From positions 1-8,728 of the forward strand of contig JAJXUS010000065.1 in NCBI GenBank assembly GCA_021782675.1: a stretch of DNA of 8,728 bases. The letters are read 5' to 3'. This document shows positions 1-6,666 of this stretch, in pieces (position 1 is the first letter of the stretch; each line of letters opens with the position of its first letter). Under the pieces are notes generated by a model. It saw nothing but the letters and a program-made list of their open reading frames with translations, had not been told where the DNA came from and ran no database searches. Source of the stretch: Acidobacteriota bacterium. Lineage in GTDB: Bacteria; Acidobacteriota; Terriglobia; Terriglobales; Acidobacteriaceae. A program made the translations under genes and the position numbers.

Positions 1-1
1 T

Positions 2-379
2 CTTGCACAGCCGGATTTTCTGAATGCTGTCGCACTTGTTGGCACCGCGCTCCCCCCGGAAGGTCTGCTGGACGCGTTGCTGCGGATTGAGCGGGACCAC
101 GGTCGCGACCGGCAGCATGCCGTTCCCAAAGGACCACGAACGCTGGACCTGGATCTGCTGGATTACGACGGCCGGGTGCTTGAAACGCCGCGGCTGACGC
201 TGCCCCATCCGGAGATCCAGAACCGCGCCTTCGTGCTGCGGCCGCTCCTCGATCTTGCACCGGACTGGCGGCATCCGGTGTCACATGCGAGCGCGGCAGA
301 GTTACTGCAGGCGCTCAAAGAGCACGACGGCGGCCAGGTGGTGCACCCCTATCCCCTGGCGTCGAAAAAGACGCTTTGA
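2..379 (+). CDS. folK: 2-amino-4-hydroxy-6-hydroxymethyldihydropteridine pyrophosphokinase (HPPK), 5'-truncated by the window edge
   Basis: FolK transfers pyrophosphate from ATP to 6-hydroxymethyl-7,8-dihydropterin, the step before dihydropteroate synthase in folate synthesis; it is cytosolic. The reading frame is open from base 2 to TGA at 377-379, giving 125 visible residues. The family core is clear: a QPDFLNAV start, the LLRIERDHGRDR helix, the GPRTLDLDLL signature carrying the two Mg-binding aspartates, then LPHPEIQNRAFVLRPL. The N-terminal 30-40 residues lie outside the window. The next gene on the strand is a CADD-family protein, which fits a folate locus. The last 20 or so residues are hydrophilic and not diagnostic. 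The identification is secure from the signature alone. Confidence 0.95.
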   Translation, partial: LAQPDFLNAVALVGTALPPEGLLDALLRIERDHGRDRQHAVPKGPRTLDLDLLDYDGRVLETPRLTLPHPEIQNRAFVLRPLLDLAPDWRHPVSHASAAELLQALKEHDGGQVVHPYPLASKKTL

Positions 380-386
380 AAGCACA

Positions 387-422
387 GCCGCCGATCGGAT
401 ACAGTGGCAGTATCCACGCGGC
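387..422 (+). other. Two-part inverted repeat between folK and the CADD gene
   Basis: GGATAC (397-402) pairs with GTATCC (410-415) around a 7-nt loop, and GCCGC (387-391) pairs with GCGGC (418-422) outside it. No T-run follows, so it does not look like an intrinsic terminator. It may only be local mRNA structure just ahead of the CADD ribosome binding site. Confidence 0.35.
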
Positions 423-442
423 AGCCAAAACTTGATGCACCC

Positions 443-447
443 GGAGG
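443..447 (+). promoter_or_regulatory. Ribosome binding site fixing a GTG start
   Basis: GGAGG lies 6 nt before the GTG at 454. This spacing, together with the protein beginning directly with its first helix, selects GTG 454 as the start of the CADD-family gene. Confidence 0.8.
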
Positions 448-453
448 AACCTC

Positions 454-1152
454 GTGTTTGTCAGTGAAGCATTCCTTTCCCAACTCGATCAACGCATTGC
501 GCGCTATGACCTGCTGACGCACCCGTACTACCGGGCGTGGTCGGCCGGGGAGTTAACCCGCGAAGATTTGCGGCAGTACGCGGCGGAGTATTGGTCGCAT
601 GTTTCGGCGTTCCCGACGTATCTGAGCGCGCTGCACGCCAGTCTTGAAGATGCGGAGTTGCGGCGTACGGTGTTGCGCAATCTGGCGGATGAAGAGGGAA
701 TCGACGCGCCGGGCGGCCGGCCGCACAGCGACCTGTGGATGGACTTTGCGCAGGGCATGGGCGCGACCAACGCCGAGGTGCGCCGCCGGAATCTGCAACC
801 GGAGACCCTGGCCCTGATCGCCCGATTCCGCTCGTTGATGGCGGAGAACACCGCCGTCGCGCTGGCCGCACTCTACGCGTATGAGTCGCAGGTGCCGCGT
901 ATCGCGGAAGAGAAGGCCGCGGGGCTGCGGCAGCACTACGGCGCGGATGATGCAACCTGCCGCTACTTCACGCTGCATCGCACAGCGGACGTGCACCACG
1001 CCTCTGTCTGGAAGCAGGCGCTGGCGGAGCAGCTCGCGACGGCGCCTGAGCAGGCCAACCAGGCACTCGACGCGGCGGAAGCTGCGGCGCACGCACTGTG
1101 GACCGCGCTCGATGGCATGGAGCGGGAACGGCTGGCGCGCAGGATTAATTAA
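454..1152 (+). CDS. CADD-family heme-oxygenase-fold protein, probable p-aminobenzoate-forming dimetal oxygenase
   Basis: This 232-aa all-helical protein has the TenA/PqqC/heme-oxygenase-like fold. It best matches the CADD group, typified by Chlamydia trachomatis CT610. CT610 is known to form p-aminobenzoate for folate, apparently by sacrificing its own tyrosine at a dimetal centre with a lysine as nitrogen donor. Candidate metal ligands are E80/E81 in LADEEG, H91, E144 in YAYESQVP, and H175, D179 and H182 in the LHRTADVHH segment. K154 and Y25/Y26 or Y42 are placed like the CT610 residues Lys152, Tyr27 and Tyr43. Length is normal for the family. The gene starts at GTG after GGAGG and lies 74 bp downstream of folK on the same strand, which supports a folate role. 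A generic iron-dependent redox enzyme or PqqC-like protein is the alternative; the pABA role is inferred from family and position. Confidence 0.85.
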   Translation: MFVSEAFLSQLDQRIARYDLLTHPYYRAWSAGELTREDLRQYAAEYWSHVSAFPTYLSALHASLEDAELRRTVLRNLADEEGIDAPGGRPHSDLWMDFAQGMGATNAEVRRRNLQPETLALIARFRSLMAENTAVALAALYAYESQVPRIAEEKAAGLRQHYGADDATCRYFTLHRTADVHHASVWKQALAEQLATAPEQANQALDAAEAAAHALWTALDGMERERLARRIN

Positions 1153-1167
1153 CACTCTTCAAGCAAG

Positions 1168-1199
1168 AAAAAAGCGGCTCCGCACAGGAGCCGCTTTTT
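1168..1199. terminator. Strong rho-independent terminator, probably bidirectional
   Basis: GCGGCTCC (1174-1181) and GGAGCCGC (1187-1194) form an 8-bp GC-rich stem around the loop GCACA. It is flanked by an A-run (1168-1173) and a T-run (1195-1199), which extend the pairing to 13 bp and provide a U-tract on either strand. It lies 16 nt after the CADD stop and could also end the convergent ahcY transcript after that has crossed the 50-bp repeats. Confidence 0.9.
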
Positions 1200-1210
1200 A
1201 GTTTCCTATT

Positions 1211-1460
1211 GCCCTTGTCTTTCTTGTTGTCATTCCCGCAGGGAATCTGCTGTTGCCGTCGCCCTTGTCTTTCTTGCTGTCATTCCCGCAGGGAATCTGC
1301 TGTTGCCGTCGCCCTTGTCTTTCTTGTTGTCATTCCTGCAGGGAATCTGCTGTTGCCGCTGCCCTTGTCTTTCTTGCTGTCATGCCCGCAGGGAATCTGC
1401 TGTTGCCGTTGCCCTTGTCTTTCTTGTTGTCATTCCCGCAGGGAATCTGCTGTTGTTTTT
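1211..1460. repeat. Five head-to-tail copies of a 50-bp intergenic repeat
   Basis: Units start at 1211, 1261, 1311, 1361 and 1411 with no spacers. The last unit matches for 45 bases and then diverges into a T-run at 1456. Each unit carries a short inverted repeat, ATTCCC-GCA-GGGAAT (1232-1246 in copy 1). Copy 3 changes one arm to ATTCCT (still a G-U pair) and copy 4 to ATGCCC (one mismatch). Unit base 17 alternates T, C, T, C, T over the five copies, which suggests growth by duplication of a two-unit block. The 50-bp period is not a multiple of three, so the long open frame crossing it is not a protein repeat. The array fills the gap between the terminator and the ahcY stop, so it would lie in the ahcY 3' UTR. 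The core TCATTCCCGCAGGGAATCTG resembles dispersed intergenic repeats that I associate with acidobacteria, from memory only. Confidence 0.95.
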
Positions 1461-1484
1461 ATACCGGCAGACCCGCGGCAGCGA

Positions 1485-2837
<1,353 letters not shown>

Positions 2838-2860
2838 TTACCTAATGTAGGGTAGCATTC

Positions 2861-2897
2861 CGCTGCCGCGGCGGGAACGGTTTTGTCTGCGGCAGCG
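2861..2897 (-). other. 9-bp inverted repeat in the glmU-ahcY gap
   Basis: CGCTGCCGC (2861-2869) and GCGGCAGCG (2889-2897) are perfect complements around a 19-nt loop. They begin 12 nt after the glmU stop on the minus strand. No T-run follows, so this is not a standard terminator. It may be part of a structured ahcY leader; a second, weaker pair (AGCAG 2820-2824 with CTGCT 2834-2838) follows. I could not recognise a SAM or SAH riboswitch here. Confidence 0.45.
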
Positions 2898-2909
2898 ACG
2901 AAGAGATTG

Positions 2910-4313
2910 TTACGGTTTCCGCAATTTTTTTCGGCGCTCACCGGCCCATCCGGGTTTCACGGTCTGCCGCGCGCGGCCCAACGCCAGCGCGTCTTCCGGC
3001 ACCGTATCCGTAATGCATGACGCTGCCGCAACATAGCTGTTCTTTTCAAGGGTCACCGGCGCCACCAGCGTGGCGTTGCTGCCGACAAAGACGCCATCGC
3101 CGATCTGCGTGGGATGTTTGGCCGCGCCATCGTAATTGCAGGTGATCACGCCGGCGCCGATGTTGCAGCCGTCGCCGATCGCCGCATCTCCCAGATACGC
3201 GAGATGGTTGGCTTTGGATCCATCGCCCAGCCGCGTCTTCTTTGTCTCGACAAAATTGCCCACATGCGCGCCGCGGCCAATCTCGCTCTGCGGGCGCAGA
3301 TGGGCAAACGGCCCCAGCATCGCGCCCTCGCCGACCGCTGCATGGTCCAGCACGCAGTGGTTGCGGACGAGCACGCCCGCCGCCAGCCTGCTGTCCTGGA
3401 TCACGGAGTAGGAGCGGATGCGGCAGTCCTCGCCGATTTCGGTGTCGCCCAGCAACTGCACAAACGGCTCAATCACGGTATCGGCCCCGACACGCACAGC
3501 GGCATCGATCACGCAGGTCTCCGGGCGGAAGATGGTCACGCCGTTTGCCATCAGCCGCTGCGCGGTATTCAATCGCAGCGCCGCATCCAACTGCATCATC
3601 TCGGCGATGGTGTTGGCGCCCAGCACCTCGGTTGCATCGGCGGTCTCCAGCGCCACCACGCGCTCGCCGGCGGCACGCAGAATCGCCGCCATATCGGTCA
3701 GGTAATATTCCGCGTGTGCATTCTCCGGGCTTAGCCGGCCAATGTTGGCAAACAGCGGCACAGTACGAAACGCGTAGATGCCCGAGTTGATCTCGCCCGC
3801 GTGCAGGTCTTCGTCGCGCAGGGCCTTCTGTTCCACGATGGCGGCCACGTCCGGCCGGTCGGGCGCGGTGCGAAAGATGCGGCCATAGCCAAAGGGATTT
3901 TCCGGACGAGCGGTCAGGATCGTCATGGCCGCGGCCTGTTCCACGTGGAACCCGCGGATGGCCTCGATCGTCTCCGGGCGGATCAGCGGCACGTCGCCGG
4001 AGAGCACCAGCAGATCGCTGAAACCTTCCACCGCCGGCCGCAGCATCTGTACGGCGTGGCCGGTGCCGCGCTGCTCCGTCTGCCGCACGAACCGGACGCC
4101 GGTCGGCGCCAGCGCTGCTTCGACCGCCTCCGCCTGATGCCCGGTTACGACAAAGACGCGCTCCGGCGGGGTGCTGACGAGAACAGCATCCACCACGTGG
4201 CGCAAGAGCGGCTTACCGCCAATAGAGTGGAGGACCTTGGCGCGCTTCGATTTGAGCCGCGTGCCACGGCCCGCCGCGAGAATGGCAACGGCAAATCGGC
4301 TGGCTTCCATCAC
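2910..4313 (-). CDS. glmU: Bifunctional GlmU: UDP-GlcNAc pyrophosphorylase / glucosamine-1-phosphate N-acetyltransferase
   Basis: GlmU acetylates glucosamine-1-phosphate and then couples it to UTP, giving UDP-GlcNAc for peptidoglycan and lipid A; it is cytosolic. The N-terminal uridylyltransferase domain shows LAAGRGTRLKS (12-22) followed by KVLH, QRGTGHAV (81-88) and LSGDVPLI (104-111). The C-terminal left-handed beta-helix carries hexapeptide repeats, FVETKK, KANHLAYLGDA with the catalytic His near 370, and NIGAGVITCNYDG. Length is 467 aa against about 455 usual. The usual Pro in the signature is Ala here (RAKVLH). The start could be GTG 4313 or the adjacent ATG 4310 (MEASRF); no strong ribosome binding site is visible. 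It is divergent from the 39-aa membrane protein gene and precedes ahcY on its own strand. Confidence 0.97.
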   Translation of the reverse strand: MMEASRFAVAILAAGRGTRLKSKRAKVLHSIGGKPLLRHVVDAVLVSTPPERVFVVTGHQAEAVEAALAPTGVRFVRQTEQRGTGHAVQMLRPAVEGFSDLLVLSGDVPLIRPETIEAIRGFHVEQAAAMTILTARPENPFGYGRIFRTAPDRPDVAAIVEQKALRDEDLHAGEINSGIYAFRTVPLFANIGRLSPENAHAEYYLTDMAAILRAAGERVVALETADATEVLGANTIAEMMQLDAALRLNTAQRLMANGVTIFRPETCVIDAAVRVGADTVIEPFVQLLGDTEIGEDCRIRSYSVIQDSRLAAGVLVRNHCVLDHAAVGEGAMLGPFAHLRPQSEIGRGAHVGNFVETKKTRLGDGSKANHLAYLGDAAIGDGCNIGAGVITCNYDGAAKHPTQIGDGVFVGSNATLVAPVTLEKNSYVAAASCITDTVPEDALALGRARQTVKPGWAGERRKKLRKP

Positions 4314-4443
4314 GCAACCATCGTCTCATACGCGGAATCCCCGGCCTGCCCGGTGCCGGAGGTAATCGGATTCAAGAAATATTTTTCAAAAACCGTATCT
4401 GAAGGCGCGCAGAATACGTCCTATCAACGACAGATTTTTACCA

Positions 4444-4453
4444 GGGGAGGTGA
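4444..4453 (+). promoter_or_regulatory. Near-perfect Shine-Dalgarno sequence for a 39-aa ORF
   Basis: GGGGAGGTGA contains GGAGGTGA, fully complementary to the usual 16S rRNA 3' end, with GGAGG 5 nt before ATG 4456. It is the strongest such site in the window and the main reason to treat the short ORF as a gene. Confidence 0.75.
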
Positions 4454-4455
4454 CA

Positions 4456-4575
4456 ATGGCGCGAGTCCGAAAACTTATTGCCAGAAGGCCCATACAGCCA
4501 CCGGGAGATACCCTGTACCGTGCGGCTACCGTTGCAGCGGCATTGCTGATGCTCGCGACTGTGGCATCGCTGTAA
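4456..4575 (+). CDS. 39-aa predicted single-span membrane protein, function unknown
   Basis: ATG 4456 to TAA 4573-4575 encodes 39 residues. The N terminus is basic (Arg 3, 5, 10, 11 and Lys 6), a Pro-rich turn RRPIQPPGD follows at 10-18, and residues 22-39 form one Ala/Leu/Val-rich hydrophobic stretch running to the C terminus. The charge pattern predicts the N terminus in the cytoplasm with a tail-like anchor. The ribosome binding site is nearly perfect and correctly spaced. It lies alone between divergent glmU and convergent minus-strand genes, so context gives no role. I do not recognise a named family. It could be a small membrane regulator or a toxin-like peptide, but nothing in the sequence decides this. 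Confidence 0.6.
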   Translation: MARVRKLIARRPIQPPGDTLYRAATVAAALLMLATVASL

Positions 4576-4611
4576 CTCTTAGAACCAGCGCCGTCCCTGA
4601 CCGTGAGGGAG

Positions 4612-4645
4612 GCCCGCCCGTACACGGCGTGCGTGACAGGCGGGC
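4612..4645. other. GC-rich inverted repeat between convergent genes
   Basis: GCCCGCC (4612-4618) pairs with GGCGGGC (4639-4645) over a 20-nt loop that itself holds CAC/GTG pairing. It sits between the stop of the 39-aa ORF and the stop of the minus-strand sigma-like gene. It has no T-run on either side, so its role as a terminator is doubtful. Confidence 0.35.
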
Positions 4646-4654
4646 GTCTGCAGG

Positions 4655-5155
4655 TTACTTCGAACGCCGTCCTTCCATTGGCTCAATATCCAGCAGCTTG
4701 TGTTCGAGAAAGATGCGGGTCAGAGCATCGATCGCATCGCCATAACGCCGCACAACGGTTCGCAGGCTGATGTGCAGCAGGCCGGCTGCTTCACCCTGGG
4801 TGTACTCCTGCAGACAAATCCGCCGGATCAGCTCCTGCGAAAAGCGGTCCAGCTTCTTCAGGCATTTCTCCACGTCATAGACAAAGATCACCGAGTCTTC
4901 AAAGCTGTGGACGCGGTACGTGCTCATACGGCCGCGAAAGGCATCGTGGCCCAGCAGGGCCGGCATGCGGCCTACGCGCAGGGAGAGCCGCATGTACCGC
5001 CGCAGCATGGCCTCCGTGTATTTGCGGTAGAACGCGAGAGCCGGGTCCGGTGCAGAGGGACGGTCTGCCGGGCATGCAGCCTGGGCCCGAACCACGGGCA
5101 ACGAATGCGCCAATTCCGAGGCGCGAAGATCGACCAGCGGCAGGGCGGCGCTCAT
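4655..5155 (-). CDS. Sigma-70 region-4-like / helix-turn-helix protein
   Basis: The 166-aa protein runs from ATG 5155 to TAA 4655-4657. The first 40 residues are variable and low-complexity. Then come AFYRKYTEAMLRRYMRLS (41-58), a central GHDAFRGRMSTYRV segment, and a C-terminal HTH (about 106-147) in which YTQGEAAGLLHISLRTVVRR matches sigma-70 region 4 or phage late-regulator type HTH. There is no region 2, so it is not a complete sigma factor; it could bind DNA or contact RNA polymerase. GGAGGT (5161-5166) lies 5 nt before the ATG, and the ATG overlaps the upstream gene's stop (ATGA), so the two are probably translationally coupled. I recall this architecture as common in acidobacteria, but its function is not known to me. 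A longer frame reaching 5506 overlaps the upstream gene and is unlikely. Confidence 0.8.
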   Translation of the reverse strand: MSAALPLVDLRASELAHSLPVVRAQAACPADRPSAPDPALAFYRKYTEAMLRRYMRLSLRVGRMPALLGHDAFRGRMSTYRVHSFEDSVIFVYDVEKCLKKLDRFSQELIRRICLQEYTQGEAAGLLHISLRTVVRRYGDAIDALTRIFLEHKLLDIEPMEGRRSK

Positions 5156-5352
5156 TGCGCACCTCCGCGGGCCAGGACGGGGCGGCGTCCATCTTTCCGC
5201 GGCCGGCCTTTTTGGCGCCGGCTGCCCGGGGCGGGGAAATCGGCAAAGTGGACGGCACAGGCGCGGCAATATACCTCGGCAGTGGCCTGGCTGCGGGCCC
5301 AGAGACGCCCGCATCCTTCGCAAATCTTCAGGTGCAGATAGCAAGGGTTCAT
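5152..5352 (-). CDS. Small zinc-ribbon-like protein with AT-hook-like tail
   Basis: The 66-aa protein starts at ATG 5352, preceded on its strand by GGAGA with a 9-nt spacer, and ends at TGA 5152-5154. C11-x2-C14 (CEGCGRLW) and C29-x2-C32 (YCRAC) are spaced as in a zinc ribbon. The C-terminal third is basic, with KGRPRK at 48-53 resembling an AT-hook core, so DNA binding is plausible. It overlaps the next gene by 4 nt (ATGA). A TTG seven codons upstream (5373) would extend the frame but ignores the better ribosome binding site. Together with the sigma-4-like protein it looks like a two-gene regulatory unit. The metal and DNA roles are inferred from motifs only. Confidence 0.75.
   Translation of the reverse strand: MNPCYLHLKICEGCGRLWARSQATAEVYCRACAVHFADFPAPGSRRQKGRPRKDGRRPVLARGGAQ
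5161..5166 (-). promoter_or_regulatory. Ribosome binding site fixing the start of the sigma-4-like gene
   Basis: On the minus strand GGAGGT lies 5 nt before ATG 5155, inside the 3' end of the zinc-ribbon gene. It rejects the much longer N-terminal extension that is open to 5506. Confidence 0.75.
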
Positions 5353-5441
5353 AAGGAATGTTCTCCAAAACAAGAACGCTTTCGTCCGCCCTCACCAACA
5401 GGGTCGTGGGAACGGGCGCAAGCGGTTTGCCGGGACAGCCT

Positions 5442-5679
5442 GGCCGCCGGACTCTAATGGTCCGGTGCGGCCCAACGGGCACATCTCCAGCGGGGGGAAA
5501 CAGCACAGGGAGCTTGATGCGGCCGGAACCATTGCTGCATTGCGGAGTTCCGCCGCGTCTGTACAGGTTGAATCTTCCTTCCTGTAAAAGCTCCTGCCGT
5601 CAGCCCGGCGACAACGCGGCGCCGTACTGCGCGGCCGGTTGGGACAGGGCTGCCTTCAGGGGACCTAGTTTTGGGCAGC
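5442..5679. other. Gene-free stretch with four inverted repeats, candidate structured RNA or long leader
   Basis: No convincing gene lies between 5353 and 5888. In its GC-rich part I find four stem candidates. GGCCG plus CCGGAC (5442-5452) pairs with GTCCGG plus CGGCC (5460-5472) with a 2-nt bulge. GCGGC-C-GGAAC (5519-5529) pairs with GTTCCGCCGC (5547-5556) with one bulged C. TACAGG (5562-5567) pairs with CCTGTA (5581-5586). GCTGCC (5649-5654) pairs with GGCAGC (5674-5679). The nearest stem is about 90 nt upstream of the zinc-ribbon gene on the minus strand, so a structured 5' leader is one reading; a separate small RNA is another. Chance pairing in GC-rich DNA cannot be excluded. Confidence 0.35.
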
Positions 5680-5739
5680 AGTGGGTCAACGCTGACTTTC
5701 GCCTTTGCTTTCTAATTAGGGAAACGAGAAGGTTTGTCT

Positions 5740-5859
5740 GTGATAAATGTGGATGCAAACCAAGTCAACCAAAAGATTTCCTCAAGAAGTGGAAATACAC
5801 AAAAGGACGATAAATGGCGCGTGCTTTTTGAGAAGATTTGTACTATTCTTAAAGAATAG
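5740..5859 (+). CDS. Doubtful 39-aa ORF ahead of the XRE/S24-like regulator
   Basis: GTG 5740 to TAG 5857-5859 encodes 39 mostly polar residues ending in WRVLFEKICTILKE, a possible amphipathic helix. An AAGG about 7 nt upstream could act as a weak ribosome binding site. The stop codon lies inside the first operator palindrome. The composition is AT-rich, unlike the real genes around it. It may be a chance frame in an AT-rich promoter region; I list it because nothing else explains 5700-5840. Confidence 0.2.
   Translation: MINVDANQVNQKISSRSGNTQKDDKWRVLFEKICTILKE
5843..5859. promoter_or_regulatory. Operator-like palindrome 1 upstream of the regulator gene
   Basis: CTATTCTT-A-AAGAATAG is a perfect 17-bp palindrome with a single central base. 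It shares the core ATTCTT-n-AAGAAT with the second site, and the centres (5851 and 5882) are 31 bp apart, about three helical turns, so two dimers could sit on the same DNA face. The likely ligand is the HTH protein encoded immediately downstream, giving autoregulation. Confidence 0.65.
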
Positions 5860-5875
5860 ATTGCATCTAGTCCTA

Positions 5876-5888
5876 ATTCTTTAAGAAT
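5876..5888. promoter_or_regulatory. Operator-like palindrome 2 abutting the start codon
   Basis: ATTCTT-T-AAGAAT is a perfect 13-bp palindrome ending one base before ATG 5889. It takes the place where a Shine-Dalgarno sequence would be, and no good ribosome binding site is visible. A bound repressor here would block transcription or early elongation. Confidence 0.65.
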
Positions 5889-6608
5889 ATGCCTCAGAAG
5901 TTGCGATTCGACGCCTTGCAGGAAGCGCTCCGCCGGGAGCTGCGGCGCCGCATCGCCGGCGGTGCCCTGACGGGTACTCTGCTGGCCGAAAGCACCGGGT
6001 TTCGTCAGGGGCACATCTCCAACTTCCTGAACCGCCGCCGTTCGCTCAGCCTGGAGGCCCTGGATCGCGTGCTGGAATCCCAGAACCTTTCCGTCCTCGA
6101 TCTCATTCCAGCCGACCAGACCCGGACCGCCGAGCGGGAGTCCGCTCTGCGCAGCGTCGAGACGGTTCCCGTCGTCTCTCCGGCTGCCGCAGCGCAGCAG
6201 CGCGTGACGGCTGCCGACATTCTGGAATACGCGCACGTTCCCGAGGCCGCATTGCAATATGCGCGGGAGCGGCCATCCCCGGCGCGCGCTCTCTGGCAGC
6301 GCTTTGTCGGCGTCCGGGTGGACGCCATGCAGGCGGCCGCGATGGAGCCGCTTTTGCGGCAGGGCTCCATCGTCATTCTGGATCGCCACGCCACCACGCT
6401 GACCCTTTACCGCGCCCAGGCGCCGCCGATCTACGCGGTGCGCCGGGGCCAGGCGTTTCATCTTTGCTTTCTCGAAATCGAGGAGTACTGGCTGGTTCTG
6501 CGTCCCCGCAATCCGGAAATTCCGGTCCGGCTGATCGCAACCTCTTCGGGAGAAAGTGCGCGCGATCTGGTGCTCGGCAGAGTCTGCTACATCCTCAGCG
6601 AAGCGTGA
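5889..6608 (+). CDS. XRE-type HTH regulator with a degenerate S24/LexA-like C-terminal domain
   Basis: The 239-aa protein has an N-terminal helix-turn-helix (about 27-62), with LLAESTGFRQGHISNFLNRR resembling Cro/CI-type DNA-binding domains. A linker of about 50 residues is rich in Ala, Val and Pro. The C-terminal half (about 135-220) follows the S24 peptidase/LexA pattern: FVGVRVDAM, AMEPLLRQGSIVILDRH, IYAVRRGQAFHLCFLE, then WLVLRPRNPEIPV. The position of the catalytic Ser in the usual (G/D)SM is Ala146 (DAM), and no Lys stands at the expected second catalytic site, so self-cleavage is unlikely. The domain may serve for dimerisation or ligand sensing. Two matching palindromes lie directly upstream, the second touching the ATG, which suggests autoregulation. 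No Shine-Dalgarno sequence is seen, so the mRNA may have a very short leader. It is divergent from the zinc-ribbon/sigma-4 pair. Its target genes are unknown. Confidence 0.8.
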   Translation: MPQKLRFDALQEALRRELRRRIAGGALTGTLLAESTGFRQGHISNFLNRRRSLSLEALDRVLESQNLSVLDLIPADQTRTAERESALRSVETVPVVSPAAAAQQRVTAADILEYAHVPEAALQYARERPSPARALWQRFVGVRVDAMQAAAMEPLLRQGSIVILDRHATTLTLYRAQAPPIYAVRRGQAFHLCFLEIEEYWLVLRPRNPEIPVRLIATSSGESARDLVLGRVCYILSEA

Positions 6609-6654
6609 GGACGCCTCCGCTCCGCTTCCAATCCAATCTGCTAGCATCGGACAC

Positions 6655-6660
6655 GGGAGG
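6655..6660 (+). promoter_or_regulatory. Ribosome binding site fixing a TTG start
   Basis: GGGAGG lies 6 nt before TTG 6667, and no ATG or GTG in frame is comparably placed. It selects TTG as the start of the 72-aa gene. Confidence 0.7.
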
Positions 6661-6666
6661 AATTCC

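Noticed and set aside
553..1155. Minus-strand 200-codon frame
   Set aside because: It is antisense to the CADD-family gene and has shadow composition.
1211..1460. CRISPR-like array
   Set aside because: The 50-bp units are directly contiguous, with no unique spacers and no cas gene nearby.
2932..2940. CGGCGCTCA, which resembles part of the SAH riboswitch consensus
   Set aside because: It lies on the plus strand inside the glmU coding end, opposite to ahcY, and the other conserved riboswitch parts are absent.
5360..5377. GTTCT-N8-AGAAC inverted repeat near the zinc-ribbon start
   Set aside because: Only 5-bp arms, and it does not match the ATTCTTnAAGAAT core of the regulator sites; likely chance.
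5156..5506. N-terminal extension of the sigma-4-like gene to 5506
   Set aside because: It is Pro/Arg-rich, overlaps the zinc-ribbon gene in another frame, and ignores the GGAGGT-spaced ATG at 5155.
5358..5813. Plus-strand 151-codon frame in the gap before the regulator
   Set aside because: It runs through the hairpin region with low-complexity content and no ribosome binding site or domain; only its last 30 codons look protein-like, with a CDKCGC segment that could be chance.
5843..5888. Heat-shock or SOS operator reading of the two palindromes
   Set aside because: They match neither the CIRCE element nor a known LexA box that I can recall, and their position fits an operator of the adjacent regulator better.
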